Below, in pieces: positions 5,369 through 12,453 of a stretch of 12,453 bases of DNA; position 1 is the first letter of the stretch, and the number at the start of each line of letters is the position of its first letter. Under the pieces are notes generated by a model. That model was given only the letters and a program-made list of their open reading frames with translations, searched no databases and was not told where the DNA came from. The translations under genes and the position numbers were made by a program. This DNA is from JBGYPP01 sp041838515. Its GTDB lineage: Bacteria; Bacillota; Clostridia; Lachnospirales; Lachnospiraceae. Location of the stretch: the NCBI GenBank assembly GCA_041838515.1, contig JBGYPP010000055.1, positions 1 through 12,453 on the forward strand. The letters run 5' to 3'.

Positions 5369-7111
5369 CTAACCCACAGGGTCAAAATCGCCGCCCATGG
5401 ACATTTGCACTTCCACTATCTCCTTATAAATGGCATTGCTCCTGGACAATTCCTCATGGCTGCCATATCCATGTATGCGTCCCTCGTCCAGCACCAGTAT
5501 CTTATCCGCCTCTTTTACGGAATTGATCCTCTGGGCTATGATGATCTTGGTGACTCCGGGCAGTATATCCCGCAGATTTTTGCGTATATTCGCATCCGTG
5601 GCCGTGTCCACAGCCGAGGTAGAATCATCCAGTATCAGTACTTTTGGCTTTTTCAGCAATGCCCTGGCTATGCAAAGCCTCTGCCTCTGGCCGCCGGAAA
5701 GATTAGACCCTCCTCTCTCCAGTTTGCTCTCATACCCCTGGGGCAGCTTCTCCACAAACTCATGGGCATCCGCCATTTTGCATGCCTTTACACATTCTTC
5801 CAGGCTGGCCTGGGCATTGCCCCAACGCAAGTTTTCCAGCACAGTGCCGGAAAATAAAACATTCTTCTGCAGAACCAACGCCACCTGATCCCTCAACGCC
5901 TCCAAATCATATTTGCGAACATCTATGCCGCCCAGGGAAACGCTGCCTTCCTTTACATCATATAAGCGGCAGATCAGCGAAGCCAGGGAGCTTTTTCCGC
6001 TGCCGGTCCCCCCCAGTATGCCTATGGTAGCTCCAGATTCTATAGAGAAATCTATGTCCTTTAGTGTATCATCCCCCGTACCGTTCTTGTAGGCAAAGCA
6101 GACATGGGAGAACTCTATGCCGCCGTGGGGAGCCTCCATAACAGGATTCTCCGGCGCCTGTATCTCCGGCTCCTCCTCCAGTACCTCGCCTATCCTCTTG
6201 GCGCTGGCCACGCTGATGGCTATCATGACAAAGACAAAGGAAAGCATCATTAGAGCCATCATGGCGCTGAGTATATAGCTGAACAGACTGGCCAGATTGC
6301 CGGTGGTCATGTCCCCTAGGACTATCCTATGGGAAGCCAGCCAGGATATGAGCAATATGGCCGTAAATATAGAGAAAAACATAGCCGGCTGATTATAGAC
6401 CACCAGGGCCTCTGCCTTGATGAACAGCTGATAAATATGGTATGCCGCCTTGCCAAATTTCTTCTTTTCAAAGTCCTCACGAACAAAGGATTTCACCACT
6501 CTTATAGCCGTAATATTCTCCTGTACGCTGGAATTTAGATTGTCATATTTGCTGAAAACCTCCTCAAAAAGAGGCATGGCCTTGTAAATGATATAGGCCA
6601 GAACTAGGGCAAGAAATAGCAATATGCCCATAAAAATCATACTTAGTTCCACATCGATAACAAAGGACATGACCACGCTGACCACAAGCATCATGGGAGC
6701 GCGCACGGCTATGCGCAAGAGCATTTGAAAGGCGTTTTGCACATTAGCCACATCCGTCGTCAGCCGGGTGATCAGCCCTGCCGTGCTGAATTTGTCTATA
6801 TTGCCAAAGGAAAAGGACTGGATCTTCTCGAACAGGCTTTGCCGCAGATTGGCCGCAAATCCGGCCGAGGCCACAGCCGCCGTCCTGGCTGCGGCTATAG
6901 CCACAATCAGGCTCAGCGCTGCCAGCCCCAGCATCTGCAAACCATAACTGTACACATTTTGCATATTGCCCTGTTTGATGCCCTCGTCCAGTATCTTGGC
7001 GATAATCATGGGTATCAACAGCTCCATCACCACCTCCAGCGCTATCATACAGGGAGTGATAATAGATACGAACTTGTACTGCTTTATCTGACCTGCCAGC
7101 TTCTTTAACAT
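5369..7111 (-). CDS. ABC exporter half-transporter, degenerate-site subunit (YheI/LmrC-type)
   Basis: A 580-residue half-transporter with six membrane helices in about residues 15-305 and an ATPase domain from about 331. Walker A is GGTGSGKSS (367-375), Q-loop Q415 and signature LSGGQ (471-475). Walker B ends LILDD, placing D496 where the catalytic glutamate belongs, and the switch histidine is Q527 (IIAQR). These losses pair with the degenerate signature of the downstream subunit, so the two proteins make one dead and one active ATP site, as in BmrCD, LmrCD and TM287/288. GAGAGG lies about six bases before the ATG and overlaps the stop of the upstream lysine-rich gene, so translation is probably coupled. 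No substrate-binding protein or peptidase domain is present, as expected for an exporter. Confidence 0.93.
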   Translation of the reverse strand: MLKKLAGQIKQYKFVSIITPCMIALEVVMELLIPMIIAKILDEGIKQGNMQNVYSYGLQMLGLAALSLIVAIAAARTAAVASAGFAANLRQSLFEKIQSFSFGNIDKFSTAGLITRLTTDVANVQNAFQMLLRIAVRAPMMLVVSVVMSFVIDVELSMIFMGILLFLALVLAYIIYKAMPLFEEVFSKYDNLNSSVQENITAIRVVKSFVREDFEKKKFGKAAYHIYQLFIKAEALVVYNQPAMFFSIFTAILLISWLASHRIVLGDMTTGNLASLFSYILSAMMALMMLSFVFVMIAISVASAKRIGEVLEEEPEIQAPENPVMEAPHGGIEFSHVCFAYKNGTGDDTLKDIDFSIESGATIGILGGTGSGKSSLASLICRLYDVKEGSVSLGGIDVRKYDLEALRDQVALVLQKNVLFSGTVLENLRWGNAQASLEECVKACKMADAHEFVEKLPQGYESKLERGGSNLSGGQRQRLCIARALLKKPKVLILDDSTSAVDTATDANIRKNLRDILPGVTKIIIAQRINSVKEADKILVLDEGRIHGYGSHEELSRSNAIYKEIVEVQMSMGGDFDPVG

Positions 7112-7122
7112 GCATTACCTCT

Positions 7123-7767
7123 CTAGGATTTTGATCCCTTATCATCAGACTCGCCATTTTGGACTTCCGGCCTTTGATTCTCCTGCCCAGCTTTCTCCTG
7201 GCGAATGATATTCTTTCTTATCTTTTTCTCCGGCCTATACTCCGTCTGGGCCTTCCTCCAAAAATCCTCATGCGCATCTGTGCATATGTGTTTTTTTTCT
7301 ACTAGACCATGGTATTTTTTCTCCAGCTTGGGATATTTTTTCTTACAATAACCCATACAGCCTATCTGCACATCCATGCCCTCTATATTCTTTGCATCCT
7401 CCAGTTCCCTCTTGGAAAAGGCGCTACAGGCAGGACAAATTTTTACCTTTTTCCCCTTTTTTTTCTCTTTTTTTTTCTTCTTTTCTATTCCTTTTTCTTG
7501 CCTATGCTCCCCCCTGAACTCTCTCTTCTTATCCTCGGACTTAAACTTTTTTCCTTTCTTATTTTCCCGATTATCCTCCGAAGATTTCCCTTTTTCTTTA
7601 GATTTTTTTTCTATTTTTTTGTTTGATTTTTTCTCTGTAGTATCACTGATTTTTTCTATTTTTTTCCTGTATTTTTCCAGTTTTTCCCGAATTTTTCTCT
7701 GTATTTTTTCTAATTTTTCTATCTTACCCTCTATTTTTTTCTTATTCCACTCTCCCATATTTCCCAT
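7123..7767 (-). CDS. Lysine-rich protein with a C-x2-C...C-x3-C (YuzB/DUF1450-like) motif
   Basis: I do not recognise this 214-residue protein as a whole. Residues about 8-110 are an extremely lysine/glutamate-rich, predicted helical or disordered stretch (KIEKLEKIQRKIREKLEKYR, ending in runs such as EKKKKKEKKKGKK). Then comes a small cysteine module: CPAC (111-114), GCMGYC (C137, C141), and C162 near the end of about 60 residues. This resembles the small thioredoxin-like DUF1450/YuzB and [2Fe-2S] folds with a CxGYC motif, so metal or cluster binding is possible. A basic, polar tail follows. There is no signal peptide or membrane segment. The ATG at 7765-7767 has AGGAG five bases upstream; an upstream TTG at 7827 has no such site. 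It lies between a cytidylate-kinase-like gene and the ABC exporter, whose start is 11 bases on. The high positive charge suggests RNA, DNA or membrane contact (inference). Confidence 0.7.
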   Translation of the reverse strand: MGNMGEWNKKKIEGKIEKLEKIQRKIREKLEKYRKKIEKISDTTEKKSNKKIEKKSKEKGKSSEDNRENKKGKKFKSEDKKREFRGEHRQEKGIEKKKKKEKKKGKKVKICPACSAFSKRELEDAKNIEGMDVQIGCMGYCKKKYPKLEKKYHGLVEKKHICTDAHEDFWRKAQTEYRPEKKIRKNIIRQEKAGQENQRPEVQNGESDDKGSKS

Positions 7768-7790
7768 CCTTTCTCCTAAATACAAGTAAT

Positions 7791-7815
7791 CCCCAAAGGG
7801 ATATACCCTATGGGG
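7791..7815 (-). repeat. 25-base imperfect inverted repeat between two genes
   Basis: CCCCA-A-AGGG and CCCTATGGGG pair ten-fold with a single A-A mismatch around a five-base ATATA centre. It lies 8 bases past the cytidylate-kinase-like stop and just before the ribosome binding site of the lysine-rich gene. The following minus-strand sequence is ATTACTTGTATTT, not a clean T run, so it is a poor terminator. It may be an operator or an RNA processing or attenuation hairpin. A weak promoter (TTGAGG at 7822-7827, 16 bases, TATATC) would overlap it. Confidence 0.45.
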
Positions 7816-7823
7816 TTGTTTCC

Positions 7824-8309
7824 TCAAATATATTCCATTTTTTCAAAATACCGCATCAGTATAGGACCACAGGCCTCTATGCCCAGTTGGCTGGTATCCA
7901 GTATCATATGGTAATTGGCCACATCCCCCCAGACCTTGCCCGTGTTCTGAAAGAAGTACTCAGCCCTTGCCTTGTCATTCTCCTCTATGGCTTTCTTGGC
8001 CTCTTCCAGGCTGATTTGCTCCTTCTCCATGATGCGGCTTATCCTGTCCTCCTTAGTGGCGCTGACAAAGATATGCAGGGCATCCGGCACATCCTTGAGT
8101 ATCTCCCCGGCGCAGCGGCCCAGGAATATGCCCGGCTCCCTGGCCAGCTCCCGCAGCAGCTCACTCTCAGCGGCAAAATCATGGGCCTTAGCCTCATGCT
8201 CCACAAAGGTGCGGTCATAGACAGGCAGTTGCAGTTGCTCCGAGAGATACTGCGCAATGCGGCTGGCACCCGTGCCATAACGTCGGCTGATTGTAATTAC
8301 CATAGGCAT
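7824..8309 (-). CDS. Cytidylate-kinase-like family protein, short form
   Basis: A 161-residue P-loop nucleotide kinase-like protein of the cytidylate_kin2 type. Visible features: VITISRRYGTGAS (4-16), the nucleotide loop, with the glycine-rich pattern of this family instead of GxxxxGKS; YDR (31-33); GRCA (64-67); RISRIMEKEQIS (89-100) and DKARAEYF (112-119), the lid and arginine-rich segment; then NTGKVWGD and LDTSQLGIEAC. Members I remember are near 200 residues with a helical segment between YDR and the GRC motif; here that segment is only about 30 residues, so this one is compact. It may phosphorylate CMP or another small substrate, but the true substrate of the family is not well established. 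The start at 8307-8309 is chosen because GGGGG lies about seven bases upstream; an ATG at 8346-8348 overlaps a predicted -10 box. It heads the unit that includes the lysine-rich protein and the ABC exporter. Confidence 0.85.
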   Translation of the reverse strand: MPMVITISRRYGTGASRIAQYLSEQLQLPVYDRTFVEHEAKAHDFAAESELLRELAREPGIFLGRCAGEILKDVPDALHIFVSATKEDRISRIMEKEQISLEEAKKAIEENDKARAEYFFQNTGKVWGDVANYHMILDTSQLGIEACGPILMRYFEKMEYI

Positions 8310-8346
8310 ATCCCACCCCCTTTGATAGCTAAAACCCTGCCCATCC

Positions 8347-8375
8347 ATTTTACCACGCTTTAAAATTTATCACAA
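8347..8375 (-). promoter_or_regulatory. Predicted promoter of the kinase-like / ABC exporter unit
   Basis: Minus-strand TTGTGA (8370-8375), a 17-base spacer, then TAAAAT (8347-8352, five of six matches). It sits between the pseC stop and the chosen start of the kinase-like gene, giving a leader of about 30 bases, and its -10 overlaps the upstream in-frame ATG that I rejected. The -35 is four of six. Sequence prediction only. Confidence 0.5.
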
Positions 8376-8381
8376 GAAAGC

Positions 8382-9584
8382 CTATTTTGCGTAATAAGCC
8401 AGCAACTTCTCCACTCCAAATATCACTGCCTCCACATCCTCCTGATCCAGGCTGTAGTACAGCGGCAGGCTGATGGCTGAGGCGTAAAAAGCCTCTGCCT
8501 GAGGGCATATTCCCTTGGCATATCCCAGTTTCTCATAATAGGCATGCCAGTATACGGGCAGATAATGCACCTGACAGCCTATGCCCTCTGCCGCCAGCGC
8601 ATCAAAGAACTGCCTGCGGCTGCACCTCAGCTGCTCCAGCCTAAGTCTTAGTATATACAGATGCCTGGTGGTCTGGCTCTCCTCTATCTCTCTTTGGATC
8701 TGCAACTGAGGCCGGAAGGCAAAGGCACGGTCATAGGCGGCCACTATCTCCCTGCGGCGCTGTTGAAACAGGGAAAGCTTGTTCAACTGGCTGATCAGCA
8801 GCGCAGACTGTATATCTGTCAGACGGTAATTATATCCCAACATTACCTGCTCATTATACCAAGGGTCATCTGTAGGGTGGCACATCTCCTCCCTCTGTCG
8901 GGTTATGCCATGTGTATGCAATAATCGCAATTTTTTATACAATTCCTCATCATTGGTGGTGATGGCACCTCCCTCGCCGCAAGTGGCTGTTTTAACAGGA
9001 TGGAAGCTAAATGTGGTGATATCCGCCCAGGATCCCACCGGCCTGCCCTTGTAAAGCGTACCCAAACTATGGGCGGCATCCTCTATAAAATACAGCCCAT
9101 GCCTCTGACATATATTCCGTATGGCCTCTATCTCCACAGCCTGGCCGGTAAAGTCTACGGCTATCACCCCCTTGGTCCTGGGCGTGATCAGCGCCTCTAT
9201 GCTCTGGGGGTCTATATTATAGGTATCCTGACGAATATCAGCAAAGACCGGCTTGGCACCGCAATAGAGCAGGCAGTTGGCCGAGGCGGCAAAAGTAATG
9301 CTGCTGACTATGACCTCATCCCCAGGGCCAAATCCGCAGGCCAGAGCGGCCAGGTGCAAGGCCGCCGTTCCATTGCTGACCGCCACGGCATATTTCGCCC
9401 CTGTAATCTGGCAGAGGCGCTCTTCCAGCTCTAAGACCTTGGGGCCGCAAGTAAGGTAATCCCCTCTCAAAACAGCCTCCACGCTGTCTATATCCTCTTG
9501 GTCTATATACTGCCTGCCATAGCTCAGGTTTTTACTGCTGGCCCTCTCACCGCCGGCTATGGCCGGCATATTCCTTTTCTCCAT
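8382..9584 (-). CDS. pseC: PseC-like DegT/DnrJ/EryC1 sugar-nucleotide aminotransferase
   Basis: A 400-residue PLP enzyme of the DegT/DnrJ/EryC1 family, closest in my reading to PseC, which transaminates a UDP-4-keto-6-deoxy-AltNAc sugar with glutamate in pseudaminic acid synthesis. Visible features: GRQYIDQEDI (23-32) and the LTCGPKV stretch at the N-terminus, SNGTAALHLA (70-79) for phosphate binding, D169 in EDAAHS for the pyridine nitrogen, K198 in SFHPVKT as the Schiff-base lysine, GEGG (203-206), and YNYRLTDIQSAL (251-262). All key residues are present. About 20 extra residues precede the conserved start. GAGGAG six bases before the ATG overlaps the mnmE stop, so the two are likely one transcript. 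None of pseB, pseF, pseG, pseH or pseI is nearby, so the exact sugar is uncertain; it may serve a cell-surface or flagellar glycan encoded elsewhere. Confidence 0.87.
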   Translation of the reverse strand: MEKRNMPAIAGGERASSKNLSYGRQYIDQEDIDSVEAVLRGDYLTCGPKVLELEERLCQITGAKYAVAVSNGTAALHLAALACGFGPGDEVIVSSITFAASANCLLYCGAKPVFADIRQDTYNIDPQSIEALITPRTKGVIAVDFTGQAVEIEAIRNICQRHGLYFIEDAAHSLGTLYKGRPVGSWADITTFSFHPVKTATCGEGGAITTNDEELYKKLRLLHTHGITRQREEMCHPTDDPWYNEQVMLGYNYRLTDIQSALLISQLNKLSLFQQRRREIVAAYDRAFAFRPQLQIQREIEESQTTRHLYILRLRLEQLRCSRRQFFDALAAEGIGCQVHYLPVYWHAYYEKLGYAKGICPQAEAFYASAISLPLYYSLDQEDVEAVIFGVEKLLAYYAK

Positions 9585-9594
9585 GTGATCTCCT

Positions 9595-10992
9595 CTATTT
9601 TCCCAGACAAAATTTGGAAAAAATCTCCTCTACCAAAGCCTCTGACACTTCTCTGCCGCTGATATGGCCCAGATGGGTATAAGCCTCCAACAAATCCACG
9701 GTGTAAAAATCCTCCGGCACCCCGGCCTCTATAGAGGCCAGCACATTGGATAGGCTTTCACAGGCTGCATCTATGGCCTGTTTGTGCCTTAAATGGCTGA
9801 TGCGCATCTCCCCATCGTCCGCCAGACCGCCAAAATCCCTGCCTCCAAAAAACATCTGCTGCAGAGCCTGCTCCAGGGCCTCCAAGCCTCTGCCCTCCCT
9901 GGCGCTGAGAGAGAGTATAGGACAGGATATGCCCCCCAGCTCCCGCCCCAGCGTATCCCGGTCCAAGACCTGGGGCAGATCATTTTTATTGATAAGTATC
10001 ATGGCATTTTTTCCATCCAGCAGAACCATATTTTGCAGATCTGCCTGCTCCAAGGGGAGACTGCCGTCCAATACATAGAGCAGCAAATCCGCCTCTGCAG
10101 CCAGTTGCAGGGATTTCTCCACACCCATATTCTCCAGAGCATCCCTGCTCTGTCTAAGTCCAGCCGTATCCATCATGCGCAGCTTGATGCCCCCCAGCCA
10201 TATTTCCTCTTCAACAGCATCCCGGGTGGTACCGGCTATAGGACTGACTATGACTCTGTCCTTGCGGCAGAGCGTATTGAGCAAGGAAGATTTGCCGCTA
10301 TTGGGCCTGCCCAGCAGCACAGCCCGTATGCCCTCCCTTTCCATACGCCCCTTGGTATAAGTATCGGACAAGGCCCTCAATTCCTCCAGCCATTTTTGCG
10401 CTTTTTCGAATAATTCCCCGGAAAAATTCTCCAACCCATAATTCTCCGGATCATCCAGCGCACTCTCCAAAAAAGCCGTCTGTCCCATAATGGCTGCCCG
10501 CATTTCCTCCATCCGCCGGCCCAACTCCCCCTCCAACAGCTGCAGAGAGGCATCCAAGGCCCTCTGCCCGTCCGCAGATATCACATCCATCACCGCCTCG
10601 GCCTGGGAGAGATCCATACGTCCATGCAAAAATGCCCTCTTGCTAAATTCTCCTGGCATGGCCAGTCTGCACCCCAACTCCAGTATGGAGGACAATACCT
10701 TTTGACAGAGAAACAAACCTCCATGGCAATGCAACTCCACCACATCCTCTCCGGTATAACTGTGGGGGCCTTTCATATACACCAAAAGTGCCGAATCTAT
10801 AATCTGATTATTATATACAATTTTCCCATAATACATTCTGTGGCTCTGGGGATATCCCGGCAGTGGCCCCCCCTGTGGGGATCTATATAGCTTTCTGCCT
10901 ATGGATAGGGCCTCTTCCCCGCTGATCCGCACTATGCCTATGCCTCCCTGGGCCAATCCCGTGGCTATGGCAGCTATGGTATCTCTCTCCAT
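9595..10992 (-). CDS. mnmE: tRNA modification GTPase MnmE
   Basis: A 465-residue GTPase that, with MnmG, installs the 5-carboxymethylaminomethyl group (or taurine/glycine variant) on U34 of tRNAs reading two-fold codon boxes. From the chosen start: N-terminal folate-binding domain (about 1-115, DTIAAIATG... and GIGIVRISG), a helical domain split around the G domain, and the G domain at about 222-380 with GRPNSGKSS (G1), GTTRD (G2), DTAG (G3), NKND (G4) and SAREG (G5). The protein ends in the hallmark CLGK, whose cysteine is needed for modification. The ATG at 10990-10992 has GGGAG five bases upstream; an ATG 12 bases earlier (11002-11004) is possible but its AGAGG is too close. It follows jag as in most Firmicutes, but mnmG, the normal next gene and required partner, is replaced here by pseC and must lie elsewhere. 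Confidence 0.97.
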   Translation of the reverse strand: MERDTIAAIATGLAQGGIGIVRISGEEALSIGRKLYRSPQGGPLPGYPQSHRMYYGKIVYNNQIIDSALLVYMKGPHSYTGEDVVELHCHGGLFLCQKVLSSILELGCRLAMPGEFSKRAFLHGRMDLSQAEAVMDVISADGQRALDASLQLLEGELGRRMEEMRAAIMGQTAFLESALDDPENYGLENFSGELFEKAQKWLEELRALSDTYTKGRMEREGIRAVLLGRPNSGKSSLLNTLCRKDRVIVSPIAGTTRDAVEEEIWLGGIKLRMMDTAGLRQSRDALENMGVEKSLQLAAEADLLLYVLDGSLPLEQADLQNMVLLDGKNAMILINKNDLPQVLDRDTLGRELGGISCPILSLSAREGRGLEALEQALQQMFFGGRDFGGLADDGEMRISHLRHKQAIDAACESLSNVLASIEAGVPEDFYTVDLLEAYTHLGHISGREVSEALVEEIFSKFCLGK

Positions 10993-11020
10993 TTCCTCTC
11001 CCATTTCCTCTTTTGCTTAG

Positions 11021-11048
11021 AAAAAAAGGAGGAAAGCTCCTCCTTTTT
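11021..11048 (-). terminator. Strong intrinsic terminator after jag
   Basis: An 11-base-pair perfect stem (11023-11033 with 11038-11048) with loop AAGC; on the minus strand it is followed by seven T in total (11021-11027). It starts 7 bases after the jag stop. Because only about 30 bases separate it from the mnmE start, there is no room for a promoter between them, so mnmE must depend on read-through or on a promoter within jag. The symmetrical A and T runs could let it act in both directions. Confidence 0.85.
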
Positions 11049-11055
11049 CTATTCC

Positions 11056-12102
11056 TTATTTGGGTTCTATAATCACCTTGCGGAAAGGCTCATCTCCCTC
11101 GCTGCGGGTAAATACATATTTATCATGCTGCAATATGGAATGTATGATGCGCCTCTCATAGGGATTCATGGCTTCCAAGACCTGTATCTGCCTGGTCTTT
11201 TTTGCCTTATACGCCATATTCTTGGCCAGATTTTCCAAAGTGGCCTTTCTGCGTTTGCGATAATCCTCAGCATCCAGCTTGACCCGTATGTATACCTCCT
11301 CGCCCTTATTGACCACCAAGGAGAGCAGATATTGCAGGGAGTCCAGGGTCTGACCCCTCTTGCCTATCAGCAGGCCCATCTGCTCGCCTGACAATTCCAC
11401 GTCCAAATGGCTTCTCTCAGGACGGAACTGCAATTTTGCATCCACCTCCAATTCCATGGCGCCAAAGACCTGATCCAAAAATTCCTTTGCCCTGGCCTCT
11501 ATCACTTGCTTGTCCGCATTAGAGGGGATAATATGGGATCTGGACTCCTCAGCATGCTCTCTGCCACCAGGCCTCTGCTTGGAGTAATCCCCTTTTTTTC
11601 CCCCACTCTTCTCCCCTTTTTTTGCGAAATCCCCCTTGCGGACATTCTCCTCTTTCTTAAATTTCTTTTCTTTCCAGTAGGTTTCTTCTTTCTCCTCCTC
11701 AGCCATCATATTCTTGCTGGTTTGGGACACATCCTTGCTCATGGATGCCCCAGCCATGGCCGGATTTTTCACTTCCCCAGGCTTTTTATCAGCAGCGGGC
11801 TTTTCCTCCCGGGAAGTCTTATTTTCATATATAGGCCTTTTCTCCTCACCGGAAGCTGGCTGCCTATCTTCCCGCGCCTTTTGATCCAAATGTTCCCGCA
11901 GGTTGACAGCGGGCATCTCCTCCCTGCCCTCCTCTTTCTTGGCGGCACGTATCCTGGCCACCTTGGCGCCTATGCCAAAAAATCCGCTCTTCCCCTGATC
12001 CAATACCTCATAGTGCAGCTTAGAGCTGGGTATGCCCAGCTTGCGGCAAGCTTCTGTAATGCAGTCGTTGACGCTTTTTGCCGACACCTCTATATATTCC
12101 AT
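11056..12102 (-). CDS. khpB: RNA-binding protein Jag / KhpB
   Basis: A 348-residue member of the Jag (SpoIIIJ-associated, KhpB/EloR) family. It has a Jag_N domain (about 1-52, MEYIEVSAKSVNDCITEA and GFFGIGAKVARI), a long charged low-complexity linker (about 53-198, rich in K, E and G), a KH domain (about 200-277, loop GKRG at 247-250) and a C-terminal R3H domain (about 283-346) with the motif R317-xxx-H321 in NPYERRIIHSIL. It binds RNA in the cytosol and in streptococci helps control cell elongation with KhpA. The linker is long compared with the B. subtilis protein. AAGGGGG seven bases before the ATG supports the start. It lies 12 bases after yidC, the normal arrangement, and is closed by a strong hairpin terminator. 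Confidence 0.96.
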   Translation of the reverse strand: MEYIEVSAKSVNDCITEACRKLGIPSSKLHYEVLDQGKSGFFGIGAKVARIRAAKKEEGREEMPAVNLREHLDQKAREDRQPASGEEKRPIYENKTSREEKPAADKKPGEVKNPAMAGASMSKDVSQTSKNMMAEEEKEETYWKEKKFKKEENVRKGDFAKKGEKSGGKKGDYSKQRPGGREHAEESRSHIIPSNADKQVIEARAKEFLDQVFGAMELEVDAKLQFRPERSHLDVELSGEQMGLLIGKRGQTLDSLQYLLSLVVNKGEEVYIRVKLDAEDYRKRRKATLENLAKNMAYKAKKTRQIQVLEAMNPYERRIIHSILQHDKYVFTRSEGDEPFRKVIIEPK

Positions 12103-12114
12103 ACCGAAACCCCC

Positions 12115-12453
12115 TTACTTTTTGGTATTTTTCTCATTGTATTTCTTGACCATATTGGCTCTATCCCGCAGGCTGCCGGCCGGCGCATCCTTATACGCCT
12201 CTGTATCCTGGTCCTGCCTATCTCCAGAAACCTGTATATTCTTGGTTTTCATAGCGGCATAGGCATTTAACTTGGCCTGCTTTTCCCGGATTTTCTCTAT
12301 TTTCTTGGCGCTCTTATCCGCATTCTTTTCCAGCAATGCATCAAAATCCATCTTGTCTATGTGCTTATTGATCAGCACCTGTTGCACGCTGCGCACCACA
12401 GAGCCGGCTATCCAGTATAGGCCCAGACCCGTGGGAAAGGAAAAACAGAACAC
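12115..12453 (-). CDS. yidC: Membrane protein insertase YidC, C-terminal part (runs off window)
   Basis: The visible 112 codons are open to the right window edge, so the start lies beyond it; the first codon, GTG, is internal. The segment begins VFCFSFPTGLGLYWIAGSVV and holds the last transmembrane helix of YidC/SpoIIIJ, with the family pattern P-GLGLYW followed by Q(Q)xxLN-type residues (VQQVLINKHI). After it comes a basic, lysine-rich cytosolic tail of about 80 residues that can contact the ribosome. YidC inserts proteins into the inner membrane alone or with SecYEG. It is followed 12 bases later by jag, its normal neighbour in Firmicutes. No frameshift is visible in this part. Confidence 0.93.
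   Translation of the reverse strand: MFCFSFPTGLGLYWIAGSVVRSVQQVLINKHIDKMDFDALLEKNADKSAKKIEKIREKQAKLNAYAAMKTKNIQVSGDRQDQDTEAYKDAPAGSLRDRANMVKKYNEKNTKK

Noticed and set aside
11407..12270. Long plus-strand open frame of 287 codons opposite jag
   Set aside because: It is the antisense of jag, whose Jag_N, KH and R3H motifs and ribosome binding site are clear; the antisense product has no recognisable motif.
1..12453. CRISPR arrays, tRNA, rRNA or long direct repeats
   Set aside because: I saw no regularly spaced repeats, tRNA cloverleaf or rRNA segments.

Overview
The window reads as chromosome from an anaerobic clostridial Firmicute. Every gene I accept is on the minus strand. Support for the assignment: a partial yidC followed by jag and mnmE at the right end, as near oriC in Firmicutes; strong AGGAGG-type ribosome binding sites; good sigma-A promoter spacing; and a DtxR-type regulator, a YuxH-type EAL/HDOD protein and a YheI/YheH-type ABC pair typical of clostridia. 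G+C is roughly balanced by eye, with marked use of the AUA isoleucine codon. I cannot name a genus.

Reading in the direction of transcription (right to left): the 3' end of yidC and jag form a membrane-insertion/RNA-binding pair closed by a strong hairpin terminator. mnmE follows immediately, and where mnmG would normally come next there is a lone pseC-like aminotransferase. A predicted promoter then drives a compact cytidylate-kinase-like protein, a very lysine-rich protein with a cysteine motif, and two ABC exporter half-transporters whose degenerate motifs are complementary, so they form one asymmetric heterodimer.

Next is a two-gene unit: a DtxR-family metal regulator and, 6 bases on, a riboflavin kinase lacking the FAD synthetase half and fused to a cysteine-rich zinc-finger-like domain. 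A strong promoter inside the end of that gene drives an AhpC-type peroxiredoxin with a structured leader. A separate promoter serves an EAL/HDOD signalling protein. At the left edge is the start of an IS3-type transposase OrfA, preceded by a hairpin plus T7 run that also hides its ribosome binding site.

The best candidates for something new are the riboflavin kinase-zinc finger fusion coupled to an iron/manganese-type regulator, and the lysine-rich cysteine-motif protein coupled to the ABC exporter. No gene-free stretch exceeds about 220 bases.
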